A stretch of 64,000 nucleotides of DNA from Coptis chinensis. Lineage: Eukaryota > Streptophyta > Magnoliopsida > Ranunculales > Ranunculaceae. Positions 21,750-32,948 of this stretch are shown here, piece by piece. A model generated the notes under the pieces. It saw only the letters and a program-made list of their open reading frames with translations, was not told the origin of the DNA and searched no databases. The stretch's first letter is position 1, and every line of letters starts with the position of its first letter. A program made the translations under genes and the position numbers. The stretch is from contig CM027378.1 in assembly GCA_015680905.1 (NCBI GenBank), forward strand, positions 3,410,001 to 3,474,000. Reading direction: 5' to 3'.

Positions 21750-22012
21750 ATCAAGTGAGCGCAGAGAACGTTCTTGGCAGAAAAGGGGGTACGCGGACAA
21801 AAAAGTGTTTGGTTGGTTTCTGTCTGTCCTCATCTCTTCTATTCTCTTCGGTCCTCTCCCTCTCCCTCTCCATGCACTCTCAATCTCCCTCCTTCACTCT
21901 CAACCAAATCCAACTCTCTCTCTCTCCCCAGCACAAACCCATCTCTCCCTCTCTTTTCCACCTCTGCTCACGCCCCCACTACTTGCAGTTATCTAGTTAT
22001 CAATAGTGTGGA
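21750..22012 (+). other. Pyrimidine-rich tract, leader-like
   Basis: A strongly CT-rich plus-strand tract (21815-21960) resembles the 5' leader of a plant housekeeping gene. Three overlapping open frames here reflect low-complexity Ser/Leu/Pro codons and are not credible proteins. It may be the promoter/leader of a transcription unit, possibly the ancestor of the RPS28 relic at 26363, but no splice structure connects them. Confidence 0.3.
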
Positions 22013-22112
22013 ATAAAAATAGTTTTCAAGATTTTGCAGGTTTCGGTATTTAAATTGTAAAGTTTCGACAAAATCAATATTTTAGCATGGAAATATGGAA
22101 ATATGTTCTTGG

Positions 22113-22431
22113 TAGGGCTGGAAATGGAGCGGGCTCGGGTCGGATTTTCACTCAAACTCTTTACCATATTTGGATCCATCCGAATTCGGGTCGGATTTCG
22201 AATATCCATATCCATTAAAAAACACAAAAAAATACACTATTTTAATGATTTTCATATATAAATGTAAGATATAAATTAATTTTTAGACATCAAAATATAA
22301 ATCTTGTTAAAATAATTCGGGTTTTCGGATATTAGGGTCGGATCACAACTCACTAACATAGAAACCATATTCGTTAAATGGATTCGGATATGGTCGGATT
22401 CGGGTGGCATCCGGTAACATTTCCAGCCCTA
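22113..22431. mobile_element. hAT nonautonomous element D (319 bp)
   Basis: Perfect 14-bp terminal inverted repeats, TAGGGCTGGAAATG and its complement, are flanked by the 8-bp duplication GTTCTTGG at 22105-22112 and 22432-22439. Subterminal words GGGTCGGATTT and GGATTCGG recur in both orientations. No coding content. Confidence 0.93.
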
Positions 22432-22439
22432 GTTCTTGG

Positions 22440-24575
22440 GGTCATGAAGGCCGTCGCACTTAAAAAACGCCCAGGAGAATGAGAAGAAACCCAAGTCAAA
22501 GTCAAAGGCACATTTGAACCAAGATGAAATGAAGAAAAGCCCACAAAATCTGGTAACTTATTAGTAAACAACAATCTGCCATGAAGAATCATCAAGGTTT
22601 GTTTTCTTTAATTATTTTCTCGATCCATCTTTCAATGTCTTCTACTGTAGTCGTTTTTTTTTTATATGGGTATTGAAGTAGTGAAAATATTAGAGTTGGT
22701 ATTTAATAAAAAAAGTGATCTTTTTTGAAATTTAATATGCGGTATTTTAATGTCATGATTTTGGGGCCAGCTCAGTTTCCTTATGAAGGTATAATTATTT
22801 CGCTGTTAATTTTTTCTTTGTTTTGTGGTGTGAGGCTTATTAACTAGCTTGTTAGTTATTCTAATAGCATGACAGTAGTGACAAGAATTGGAGTTTAACT
22901 GTGGTGCAATATTTGGAACTAGAAAATAATAATTGAATTGAAGTATAAATGTAGTAACGCGTCATGGATTATGAATGCATATTCACTTGTAAAAAGAAAG
23001 TATAGGTTTTCCTTCTTTGTACAATAAATGTTCGGCTAGGAATTACATCGTTATACAAATTACATTTATGTATGTCGAGTAAGAGTTTCTATGGTTTTAA
23101 CAATCCAAGATGCATGCTTCCATAAGTTTATCACCCTTATAGTTATAGTGAGGGGATTTACAATGTATTATTAGATTATACAGGCTATAATATTATGCGC
23201 AGATTCTAAATTGCTAACTCTCATTTCGTTATTCCCCATCTGTATGGAGGTGTCAGACATTGAGCAATTTTTTTAAGATGGGGTTTGTACCAGGATCCCT
23301 GAGTGGCATCTATACAGACTTTCAGTCTGATTATTTGACACTAAAAAGAATTTGACTTCACTCTGACATGCTAACTTTGAAAACCCAAAATATATTCTAG
23401 GGAGGCGTGTGCTAGGATGGGCTAGAAGGTGCATATTAAGTATTAACGTGTTGTCTTTTTTTGTGATTTGCACCTCGGTATACTTGTTCACATTTGTGAG
23501 TTAATGCACTAGCTGCTTTAATGTGTTTGTGCTGTCTAGCCATATTATGTAGGATTCCTCCTGATTAAAGCTTCCTGAATCAAATGTATAAAGCTTCATG
23601 TGATTGTAGTTGTGCGTGCCTAAGCTATCTAATGTATAGTTATGAGACATTATACTGAACCCCCAATGCTTTAGTCAAGATCACATGATAGTTGTAGATT
23701 ATTTGCAAAGTCTCGATGTTTTGACTTGAAATGGCCTCTTAAATTTATTTTTACATGTCGAAGTCCATCTGTCGTCATTGTTGGCCAATCTCATAATTGT
23801 TTAGGATTAGACTATAGAAAGTATATCTTTGGACTCAAAGTTGAAAGAGTTGTGTCTTAGCATGTGGTATTAGTGTTTTTTGTTAATTAACTTTGTGAAC
23901 AATATTCAAAGTAATTGTGATTGGCCAATCTTTGGACACTTGTATTAACTTTGTATGGTATTAAGTGAAATTCCAACATAATTTATGTAAAGCTTGCTTA
24001 TATATGTACGTGTTATGCCATTGTGCTAATTTTTTTAAGCTAATGCTAGATTTGGAAATTTTAAGTGTTCAATTATGGTTTCTCTTGAATGTAATAATTT
24101 TAGAGTCTGATGATGCATCATAGTGTCATGTTATTGAATGGTGGTGCTGTTTGAACCTTCCAATGTTCTACCTTGAAGGTGATTTTCTGATTCAGGACTT
24201 GAAACGAATTGAAATTTCGATTTCATTCTTGGTTCTTAGTATATATGTTTGTAGGAAATGCATTCCAATGATATGACTACAGTACAGTTGTAGCAAGACA
24301 AAGTTTGTATATAACGAGTAAATAGAGTAGGACCATAGCCAGCATGATTTTGGTTTGTCGTAAACTCTGTTTGCTAAGAATTAATGTCTAATCTTGAGGA
24401 GTCTTCTAATCTTTACTGGTTTCTTAGTTTTACTGTTACCAATTAAGTATTTGCTCTTGCTGATGCGGCAAAGTCCATGTAACTAACTACTTTATTGATG
24501 CTATTGTTTTTATGTAGTTGCAAACATTTCATGGCAGCTCTTGAATCCTTAGGTGTGGAGTGACTTTTGGATTAT
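22440..24575. other. Noncoding interval, nothing recognised
   Basis: AT-rich single-copy-looking sequence. I found no convincing exon, RNA gene or bounded repeat. Short open frames here have no recognisable domain. It may be intronic or intergenic to the RPS28 relic. Confidence 0.5.
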
Positions 24576-24583
24576 GGTGGAAC

Positions 24584-25343
24584 CAGTGTAGTAAAGGCGT
24601 TAAAGCGCACCTAAGGCGCAACACCCTTTTGTGCCTTAGGCAAGGCGCGAGGCGTGGCGCGCGCCTGATTGAAGTGAGGCGCGTAATAATAAAAAAATAG
24701 ATATATCAAATAAAAAATAAAATAAATATTAAATATGACATGAATTATCACTAATTTGCTTAGCCAAACTTTAAAATTAATTTTATGTGATTGTAAACAT
24801 AAAACCATTGTAGTTATTTAAAAGAAAAATCTTAAGCAATAAGTAAAGAGCAAAATAAAACTCGTATCTCTCAATACAATCTAGCTCAACTTCAATAAAC
24901 TAAAATAATGAACCGATCGAATTGAGCCAAATGAGTTCTTTATAAAATAGAACACGTGATTCACTTTTAGAATCCCGTAAAACTTCATTTAAAATTTAAT
25001 CTATCTTTGTGTTTTTTCTTAATCCATACAACTTAACAAAAACTAGTTAAAATTAAGTTTAAAGTGTACTCCATAATGAAACTTACTAAATTTGTACAAT
25101 TTCTTATATCATACAACAATTGGATCGAGTGTAAATGTGTCACGTATAGCAAAAATTGTAAAAAAAAACGAAAAAACTGTAAAAGTTGATAAGGCGCTTT
25201 TTTACTTCGACAAAAGCAAAAAAAGCACAAAAAGCGCACGCCTTATATGACCTCTCGCGCCTTAGTCAAGGCGAGGCACTAAAAGTGCGCCTTTGGCTTT
25301 TTAAAAGCCTTTAAAGCAAGGCCTTGACGCCTTGACTACACTG
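24584..25343. mobile_element. hAT nonautonomous element E (760 bp), GGCGC-rich ends
   Basis: The ends are CAGTGTAGTAAAGGCGTTA and, inverted, CAGTGTAGTCAAGGCGTCA, flanked by the 8-bp duplication GGTGGAAC at 24576-24583 and 25344-25351. Subterminal regions are unusually G+C-rich for this locus, with many GGCGC/GCGCC and CCTTAGG words (24600-24690 and 25200-25335). The middle is AT-rich and noncoding. Confidence 0.92.
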
Positions 25344-25744
25344 GGTGGAACTTTGGTTTTTGATCTCGAGCTTATAGTGACAAGATTGAACAAGGTTATG
25401 ATGAATGAAGAAGCTAGGTGTCAAGCCTTCTAATAAGTTGGTGGGCTTCGGTGGTTCATATGTTTGTTGTGTGTTTGAATAGTTGAAGTTGTATATTTGT
25501 CGATTTTTTAAAAATGGAACTAGTTCCACGATAATGGAAATGTAAGTTCGTTTATATTGAAGTTATTGTTTAATGAAAAGATTTTTTGTTAGCTGCTATT
25601 AGTGTTCTTTATACAGGTCAATGGTTATTTTTACTTGCTTGGATTTGTAGTACGGGTTCATTTGCTGTCACAAATATGCTCAATTTATTTTGAAGAAAAA
25701 AAAGGATAAAAATGGACAGTTAATTAAGTCATCTGTGCTATTGT

Positions 25745-25990
25745 AAAGTGACACAATAAGAACATTAAATGTGTCACTTTTGGTTAAATGTGAATCAACT
25801 AGTACCAATTGTGTGGCTGAAGGGACACAAATGTTGTGGGACTCAAGACCGAGTTTCATGCTTAATCTCGAGAACCAACACGGTACCTATCGTTTTGTAT
25901 GTCTTAACTCACTCCCTTGTAAACTCACACAATATTTGTTGTGTCACTTTTTAAATGACACAATAAGCCTTCTTTTTAAATAGTGGATTT
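25745..25990. mobile_element. Small CACTA-type relic
   Basis: The interval contains AAGTGACACAATAAG and TGTGTCAC words at both ends in opposite orientation. It ends with the complement of CACTATTTAAAAAGAAGG, closely resembling the subterminal TGTGTC repeats of the large CACTA element at 58297-63724. The left terminus is degenerate and no target-site duplication could be fixed. Confidence 0.5.
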
Positions 25991-26052
25991 GCAAGATTTG
26001 GTTAAGAATTTACTGGAAAAAATTGATTGATTGTATGCTATTATATTCATAG

Positions 26053-26234
26053 CAGGAATTCGCTTAAACGGACATGTCCGGTGACGAACATGTACTTCGG
26101 AAGCTTATATATATAGTGTCGTCCGTTAAACAAGTTAATAAGCCATAAATTAAAAAGTTTTGGACGACACTGTATAAGCTTTCCAAGACATTATATAAAC
26201 TTCTCAAAAACATGTCCGTTTAAGAGAAGGCCTG
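26053..26234. mobile_element. Mutator-like MITE (182 bp)
   Basis: The ends CAGGAATTCGCTTAAACGG and, inverted, CAGGCCTTCTCTTAAACGG continue into ACATG on both sides. They are flanked by a perfect 9-bp duplication TATTCATAG at 26044-26052 and 26235-26243. A 9-bp duplication with longer inverted ends points to the Mutator superfamily. The interior contains a second inverted pair around GTGTCGTCC/GGACGACAC. Confidence 0.85.
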
Positions 26235-26362
26235 TATTCATAGCATCCTAAATTTGCTGCTGTCTGTGGCTTATTATATTTAGTATTTGGTTGCTTCCTG
26301 GTGATTTTGTTAGTTAAGTTGGAGTAGTCTTCTTATCTTTATCTTTATTGCAGCATTTAATC

Positions 26363-26982
26363 ATGGATTCTGGAGTGAAGTTAGCATCAGTTGTGAAGGT
26401 GATGGGTCGAACATGATCAAGGGGTCAGGCTACTCAGGTGAGAGTGAAGTTTATGGATGAGCAAAACCGTCTCATCATGTTCGTTGTGTTGGCCGGCCAC
26501 TCCAATGCATCATGTACTTTAATTCCAGTATTCGACATGAATATCGTCTTTTAAGCATTTTAGCATGTTGAAAGATACAAGCATTTTCAGTTGAATGAAA
26601 TTGTATTATGAGTACTGTCGACCATTGTAAAACCAGATGTGCTAAATAATGTGAAGGTGTCTCGAAGTTTGAGTCATTATCAAATTTACTTTGTTTTTGT
26701 AATTGTAGATATTTCAATGGATCACATTTGTTATTGCTGTTCGATTCATTACTTTCTTTCTGTTTTCCTTAGTTATTGATCTGAAACAGCTATTCGATTC
26801 ATTACTTTCTTTCTGTTTTCCTTAGTTATTGCTGGATGGAGAATGGTCTTAACTCTTAATCGAATTCAGAAGCCGTCTAGTATTCATGTAATTTCTTATG
26901 GCCCATGCAGAAATGTCCGAGGTAGCTAAGGGGGATTTATTTTGGCAGGGTGAGGATAAGGAGCAGGGCTACGCTCGGATGA
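26363..26982 (+). pseudogene. RPS28: Ribosomal protein eS28 (RPS28) pseudogene
   Basis: The translation MDSGVKLASVVKVMGRT, a TGA stop, then SRGQATQVRVKFMDEQNRLI (26363-26479) matches the N-terminal 39 of about 64 residues of plant eS28, a small-subunit protein near the mRNA exit channel. The expected Gly codon after GRT is TGA (26414-26416). Similarity stops after LIM and resumes at about 26911, right after ...CCATGCAG, with AAATGTCCGAGG (RNVRG) and a frameshifted remnant of the acidic/basic C-terminus to about 26982. A T-rich stretch ending TTGCAG lies just before the ATG leader (26353). The interruption with a 3' splice-like end suggests a duplicated, intron-bearing copy and not a processed one. 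The stop and frameshift make it nonfunctional. Confidence 0.85.
26736..26833. repeat. 53-bp tandem duplication in the RPS28 relic intron
   Basis: Two adjacent copies of GCT(G/A)TTCGATTCATTACTTT... continue through CTGTTTTCCTTAGTTATTG with a 53-bp period. They lie within the interval between the two RPS28-like exons. Confidence 0.75.
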
Positions 26983-27476
26983 TATTGTTAATTTGGGCTC
27001 TGTAGTGCATAGATTGCCTCATTTTGTCATGTGTGTTTTTCTCCAGTATGTGTAAAATTGGTCACAATTCATTGGCTATGTACTTTCACTTGTTTGTGAA
27101 CAACTCAAGACATGCAATTGTTTTTAATAGATATCCTTTCCTTGTGTTGTAATTTGGATGATGTTTAGAATGTTTTAGGCATGTTTCATTCAGGTTTTAA
27201 ACAGGGAAACCTAGAAATACTTTTTATGAAAACAAAAAATAATAAAAAGGAAAGAGAGCATGATTTTGAGAATGTGGAGATATAAGGAGAAGAAGATCAC
27301 AGTTTTTAACCGAAATTGTGAACTATTTTCTAGGAGATAAACCACATTAAAACAAAGAATCAATATTCTGATTATGGCCACCAGATTTCAGTATTGCCAT
27401 GGAGAACTCTATCTCTCTTAGAAATTGAAATGCTCTTAATGAGTCGGATGCTAGACTCTTTAAAGTCCGTGAATTA

Positions 27477-27659
27477 GTCGGCATGCATTGTATGTGAAGT
27501 GTAATATATTAGATTGATTTTGTAATTTGGTAGATTGTATTTTAAGTATAGGAATATTTAGTTTACCTTAGATAGGCTGTTTCCTTTCAGGTATATTGCC
27601 TCCTAACTTGGAGAAGTATATACCAGAGAATTATTGTATATGCAAAACTCTGTTTGACA
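27477..27659 (+). repeat. 5' LTR of the plus-strand copia element
   Basis: Starts near GTCGGCATGC and ends CTCTGTTTGACA. It matches 32137-32339 over most of its length but lacks a segment present there (around GAGGATGTAAGTGTATC). Confidence 0.85.
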
Positions 27660-30600
27660 TAGTATCAGGAGCAGTTTGATACTGAGGGAGTTGGTGTTTT
27701 TTTTTTTTTTTTTTTCAATGATATGTAGTGAGTCCGATGGCCATCACTACAAGTGATCAACCAAACTAGTCCCAACACCAGCACCACAGATCATTGTCCA
27801 TCAAGACAACTCTACGTTTCGTGCTGGTATTACACTATGAAACCAATTACTCATTATGGTCCCAACTTATGGAGATGCGTATTGGCGCTCGCAACAAAGT
27901 TGGATACCTCACCGGAGAAACAAAAAGACCAATACTTGGAGATCCAAATCTTGGAACATGGATTACTGAAAATCACAAAGTCAAAAGTTGACTTATTGAC
28001 TCAATGAGTCTGTCGTTGATGCAACGATTTATTTGTCTTCCCACAGCCAAAGAAATATGGGAGGCGGTATCAAAAATCTTCTATGATGGATCGGATGAAA
28101 CATGTATTTTTGAATTGAATCAGAGGTCCTTTAATACCATGCAAAGTGATGGACCCATTGTCAACCTACGACTATAATGAACTTGTTACTGTTTTCCAGG
28201 AAATTGATCACAGGACTATCTCTCAAGAAGAAACTGTTGAAGGGGTGGTCCAGTTGCATTCTGCTATGGCTAGGCTTCAAGTTCATATTTTTCTCAGTGG
28301 ACTTGACTCTGAATTTGGTCAGGTTCGTGGAGAAATCTTACAACAAGACCAAAAACTCGATTTAGAGAGTACATATGCATATATCAGGAGAGAACACCAA
28401 CAGAAACAAACAATGGGAGGTTCTCGTCCAATCTCTAAAAGCTCGGCTATGTTGGCTAATCATACTTTCGACAAAGACCATCATGGGGCTCTTCAAAGAA
28501 TCGTAACAATCAAACACCTGGTAAATCTAGCAACCTGGTATGTTCTCATTGTGGTGAAACAGGTCATTCTAAACAGCGATGCTATGAACTAATTGGCTAT
28601 CCTGAGTGGTGGGAATTCATGAAGAAACCTTGAAAGAAGATTGCAGGACAAGCTATGGTGGCACCTACCGATGGCGAACAATCACCACCCACTGCAAATG
28701 TTGCTCACCCAGGTGTTGTTAGCAAGGCTTTTGTATTCTCTACAACTTCTAAGAATAATATTTGGATTATTGATACAGGTGCATCCGATCATATGACTAG
28801 GGATTCCAATCAATTACAACTTTGTTTCCCTTCTCCTCAATCTGTTATTTCCACAGCCAATGGTAGTACCTCTCCCATTACTGGAGAGGGTCGTTCTATC
28901 ATCTTATCCACTAGCTACTCTCACTTTAGATACAGTTCTTGTTGTTCCATCCCTTGAATATAATCTGTTATCTGTTGGCCAAATTACCTCCACCCTTGCT
29001 TGTACTGTAACATTTTGGCCCTCTTTTTGTGTTTTTCAAGACATTCTAACTCAGAAGATTCTTGGTTATGGTGTTAGACGAGGCAAACTCTACTACTTGG
29101 AGTTGACAGAAAATAAGGGGCCGAAATTCAGTTAGGCAAATCAAATTAAAACTAGTAGCAAAGAGACAGCTCGAACAACCATATGGCTGTGGCACCGGAG
29201 ACTAGGACGCCTTTCTTTTGGTTATCTGAGGAAGTTAAAACCACACCTTTTTTCAGTTTTGAATGATTAAGTGTGACACTTGTGAATTGGCTAAGAGCCA
29301 TTGTATTCCATATTTACCAAGTTTTAATAAAAGTTCAGTACCTTTTGCGGTTATTCACTTTGATGTTTGGGCTACAAAGATCCCTTCTATTTCTAAAGCC
29401 TGTTATTTTGTTACATTTATTGATAAATGCACTAGAATGACTTGGGTGCAGTGTCTTTTCTTAACAGAAAGGGTGATGTATGGTATACACAGCTTTTTAG
29501 GAATTTCATAATATGGTTAGTACCTAGTAACAAAAACAGATTCATGTTCTACATGTCCGACAATGGTACTGAATATGTAGATACATCTTTTGGCACATTT
29601 CTAAGTCATCTTGGAATACGTCATCAGACCTCTTGCACCTATACTCCGCAGCAAAATGGATTGGCGGAGAGGAAAAATAGACAATTGCTGGAAGTGGTTC
29701 GTGCATCTCTTTTTGTCATGAATATGCCTCGGTTTTATTGGGGAGAGGCTATGAAATCCGCTGCTTATCTCATTAATCAAACACCCTCTAGAGTTATCAA
29801 CTTCGGACCCCGCCCCAAATAAATGCACTCCTTACTTTTGATTCACTTTCCAAATCTTGAACCACGAATCTTTGGTTGTATTGTATATGCTCACATTCCA
29901 AAAAGCCTACGAAATAAACTTTATCCATGTGCAAAACGATGTGTGTTTGTTGGCTATTCTGAGTTTCAAAAAGGAGATAGGTGATATGATCCTCAAACCC
30001 GAAAACTACATGTAACTTTGGATGCCTCGTTTCGTGAAACAGAACCTTATTACTCGTGGGGAGTTTCTGGACCTTCTCTTCAGGGGGAGAACTATACTGA
30101 AGAGAATGGTTCACAAGGAGATGGAGGAGGAGATGAATTTATAGAATTGAATGAATGGCTTGGAAATGGTGGTCAGCAAGGCTATGAGAGTATTCCTGGA
30201 ATTGAGAGTGATGTGTTAGTGCAACCAACACCAAAAATAAATGTAGGTGCACCCGATATGGCAGAGTCATCATCAATGCCTTCAGAGTTGCCTATGTCTA
30301 CACCGCCAACTAAAGAATCAACCCAGAATGTCCTTCCTCAGGTAACTTCAAAACCCATTATTGATGAATCTAATGAAATACATAATTCTACAAAATGTAT
30401 TGCTCCCAAGTATTCACAAAGATCAAATAATGGAGTTCCAAAGAAACAATATGAACCTGATCCGAAAGCCATGACCAAGTACCCAATTAGCAACCATACT
30501 TCTTCCCATAGATTGTCTCAATCGTATGCATTTACTGTTAATCAATTATCCACTATATCTATTCCTAGTAGTGTGCAGGATGCATTAGTTGATCCAAAAT

Positions 30601-32136
30601 GGACAAAGGCAATGAATGAGGAAATGGAGGCGCTACAGAAGAATGCAACTTGGGAACTTGCTCCTTTGCCCAAAGGAAAGAAAACAATTGGATGTAGATG
30701 GGTGTTCACGGTGAAACTTAAAGTAGATGGTAGTATTGATAGGTATAAAGCAAGGTTAGTTGCAAAAGGGTATACACAAAGGTTCGGTTTGGATTATCAA
30801 GAGACTTTTGCAGCAGTGGCCAAGATCAACACAATTCGCATTCTTATATCCATAGCAGCTAATCGGGATTGGCCTATGCACCAATTTGATGTCAAAAATG
30901 CGTTTCTCAATGGAGATTTAGAGGAAGAGGAGGTCTACATGAATTTGCCATCCACCTGGAGTTAAACATAGTTCCTCATGTAGAGCTAAAGTTTGTAAAT
31001 TGAAGAAGTCATTGTACAGGCTGAAACAGTCACCAAGAGTTTGGTTTGGGAGGTTCTCTTCTACAATGAAGGCATTCAGCTATAAACAAAGCAATTCAAC
31101 CCATACTTTGTTTATAAAACACAAACAAGGGAAGGTAACAACTTTGATTATTTATGTTGATGATATGGTTCTAACAGGAGATGACCCATGCAAAATGACA
31201 GCATTACAAGAGTATTTGGCTACTAAATTTGAAATAAAGGATCTCGGACAACTCATATATTTTTTGGGAATTGAGGTTGCTAGCTAGATCGAAACGTAGA
31301 ATTTTTCTTTCACAACAGAAATATGTGCTAGATCTTTTGACTAAAGCTGGAATGCTTGCTTGCAAACCATTAGAAACACCTATAGAAATGAATCACAAGC
31401 TTGGATTTTTTCCATATCAAGCTCCAACAGACAAAGGTCGTTATCAGAGGTTAGTTGGAAGATTAATCTATTTGTCACACATGAGGCCGTATATAGCTTG
31501 TGCCGTGAGCATGGTAACTCAGTTCATGCATGCACCAAGTGAGGAACATATGAATGCAGTATATTGGATCTTAAGATACCTGAAGAATGCTCTAGGAAAA
31601 TGACTCCTATTCTCAAAAAAATGATGTTTGTTTCCAACATTGAAGGATACACTGACTCTGATTGGGCAGGGGATCAAACAGATAGAAGATCCACATCTGG
31701 GTATTTTACTTTTGTTGAGGGTAATCTTGTAATCTGGAGGAGTAAGAAGCAAAAAGTCGTGGCCAGATCAAATGCAGAAGCTGAATTCCGTGGTATGGCT
31801 CATGATATATACGAGTTGTTGTGATCAAAGGTGTATTAGAAGACTTGGGAATTGAATATAAATAAACAACCTATGACTCTTCATTGAATTAATAAGGCAG
31901 CCATTGAGATTGCACAGAATCATGTACAACACAATCGCACTAAACATGTTGAAGTTGATCGTCATTTTATCAAGGAGAAACTCGATCACGAGATCATACA
32001 GTTTTCATTTAATTTGTCCATTCTGAAAGTCAATTAGCCGATATATATGCTCACAAAAGCAGTTTCGGGAAGGGTGTTTCATGGTATAATCGACAAGTTG
32101 AGCATGATGGATATCTTTCTCCAATTTGAGGGGGAG

Positions 32137-32339
32137 TGTCGGCATGAGCAGTATTTGAGGTATAATATATTAGATTGATTCTGTAATATGGTAGATTGTA
32201 TTTTAAGTATAGGAATATTTAGTCTACCTTAGATAGGTTGTTTCCTTTCTTTGAGGATGTAAGTGTATCTATACATTGCCTCCTAACTTGGAGAATTATA
32301 TACGAGAGAATTATTGTATATGCAAAACTCTGTTTGACA
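32137..32339 (+). repeat. 3' LTR of the plus-strand copia element
   Basis: Begins TGTCGGCATGAGCAG directly after the polypurine tract and ends CTCTGTTTGACA. At 203 bp it is the longer of the two copies. Confidence 0.88.
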
Positions 32340-32497
32340 ATTATGCATAGACTACGCCCACTCTCTATTGCCTTTAACTCTTGAAACAGGATTGAATGCT
32401 CATCTCCTTGTAGCCTTCTAATAGACTTGACTATTTAAGTATTTGACTCCTGTACAACAAACTCACTAACCTCATTTGTATTTGAATACGAGCTGGA

Positions 32498-32913
32498 GCT
32501 AGATTACAAATTACTTATTTTTGTTTTTTCTCATTTACATTACTCTATACAAAAGTGAGTATATAAAGAAACGCATGCATGGAGTAAATACAACAGACTC
32601 AGTAACCTCCTTTGTACTTTACTAACCTCCATTGTACTTAGGATGCTCTACCATCACCTCCATAGTTAGTCCTTGTTTCACAGCACTTGGCGAATGGAGC
32701 AAATACAACCGACTCACCAACCTCCTTTGTACTTTAGGATGCTAGCTACCATCACCTACATAGTTAGTTCCTGCTAGAGGACACTAGCACACACTTGACC
32801 AGCCTAGATAACTCTAGCAATCTCTAGATTACAAATTAAGTTACTTATTTTTTTTTTTATCAATTAGTCTATACAAAGTACAACAAGTGATGAGTATATA
32901 AAGAAACGCATGC
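32498..32913 (+). repeat. Partial tandem duplication of the bHLH promoter region
   Basis: A segment with AGATTACAAATTA, ACTTATTTTT, TCTATACAAA and GAGTATATAAAGAAACGCAT occurs at 32498-32580 and again at 32823-32913, about 325 bp apart. Between and after them a further motif (AACCTCCTTTGTACTTTAGG...CCATAGTTAGT) is also repeated at about 32605-32670 and 32720-32770. Only the right copy sits correctly in front of the bHLH coding region. Confidence 0.8.
32895..32902 (+). promoter_or_regulatory. TATA box of the bHLH gene
   Basis: TATATAAA lies 47 bp upstream of the ATG at 32949 (last TATA base to start codon). Transcription 25-35 bp downstream would start near 32925-32935. That places the upstream in-frame ATG at 32910 outside the transcript and supports 32949 as the true start. 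A second TATATAAA near 32559-32566 is in the duplicated segment. Confidence 0.65.
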
Positions 32914-32948
32914 GCAGTGAGGGAGAGAGAGCAAAATCAAGTGAACAA

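Larger units (their letters stand above)
27477..32339 (+). mobile_element. Ty1/copia LTR retrotransposon, nearly full layout, broken
   Basis: Short LTRs (27477-27659 and 32137-32339) flank a plus-strand interior. The primer-binding site next to the left LTR resembles the initiator-Met type (TAGTATCAGGAGCAG). A polypurine tract TTGAGGGGGAGTG precedes the right LTR. Parts in order: gag (28000-28600), protease (IIDTGASDHM near 28770), integrase (CDTCELAKSH; YTPQQNGLAERKNR), reverse transcriptase ([21 protein letters not shown]) and RNase H (YTDSDWAGDQTDRRSTSGYF). The order PR-INT-RT-RH defines copia. The reading is broken by roughly ten interruptions, and the LTRs differ by substitutions and an indel of about 20 bp, so it is older than the copia at 13697. 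AATTA next to both outer ends is a candidate target-site duplication. Confidence 0.92.

Noticed and set aside
21755-22016. Three overlapping open frames in a CT-rich tract
   Set aside because: Low-complexity Ser/Leu/Pro coding from a pyrimidine tract, with no domain or consistent start context.
27360-27475. Possible further RNase H or coding fragment continuing after the copia element at 32340
   Set aside because: Short, weak phrases only; no recognised motif survives in a consistent frame on either side.
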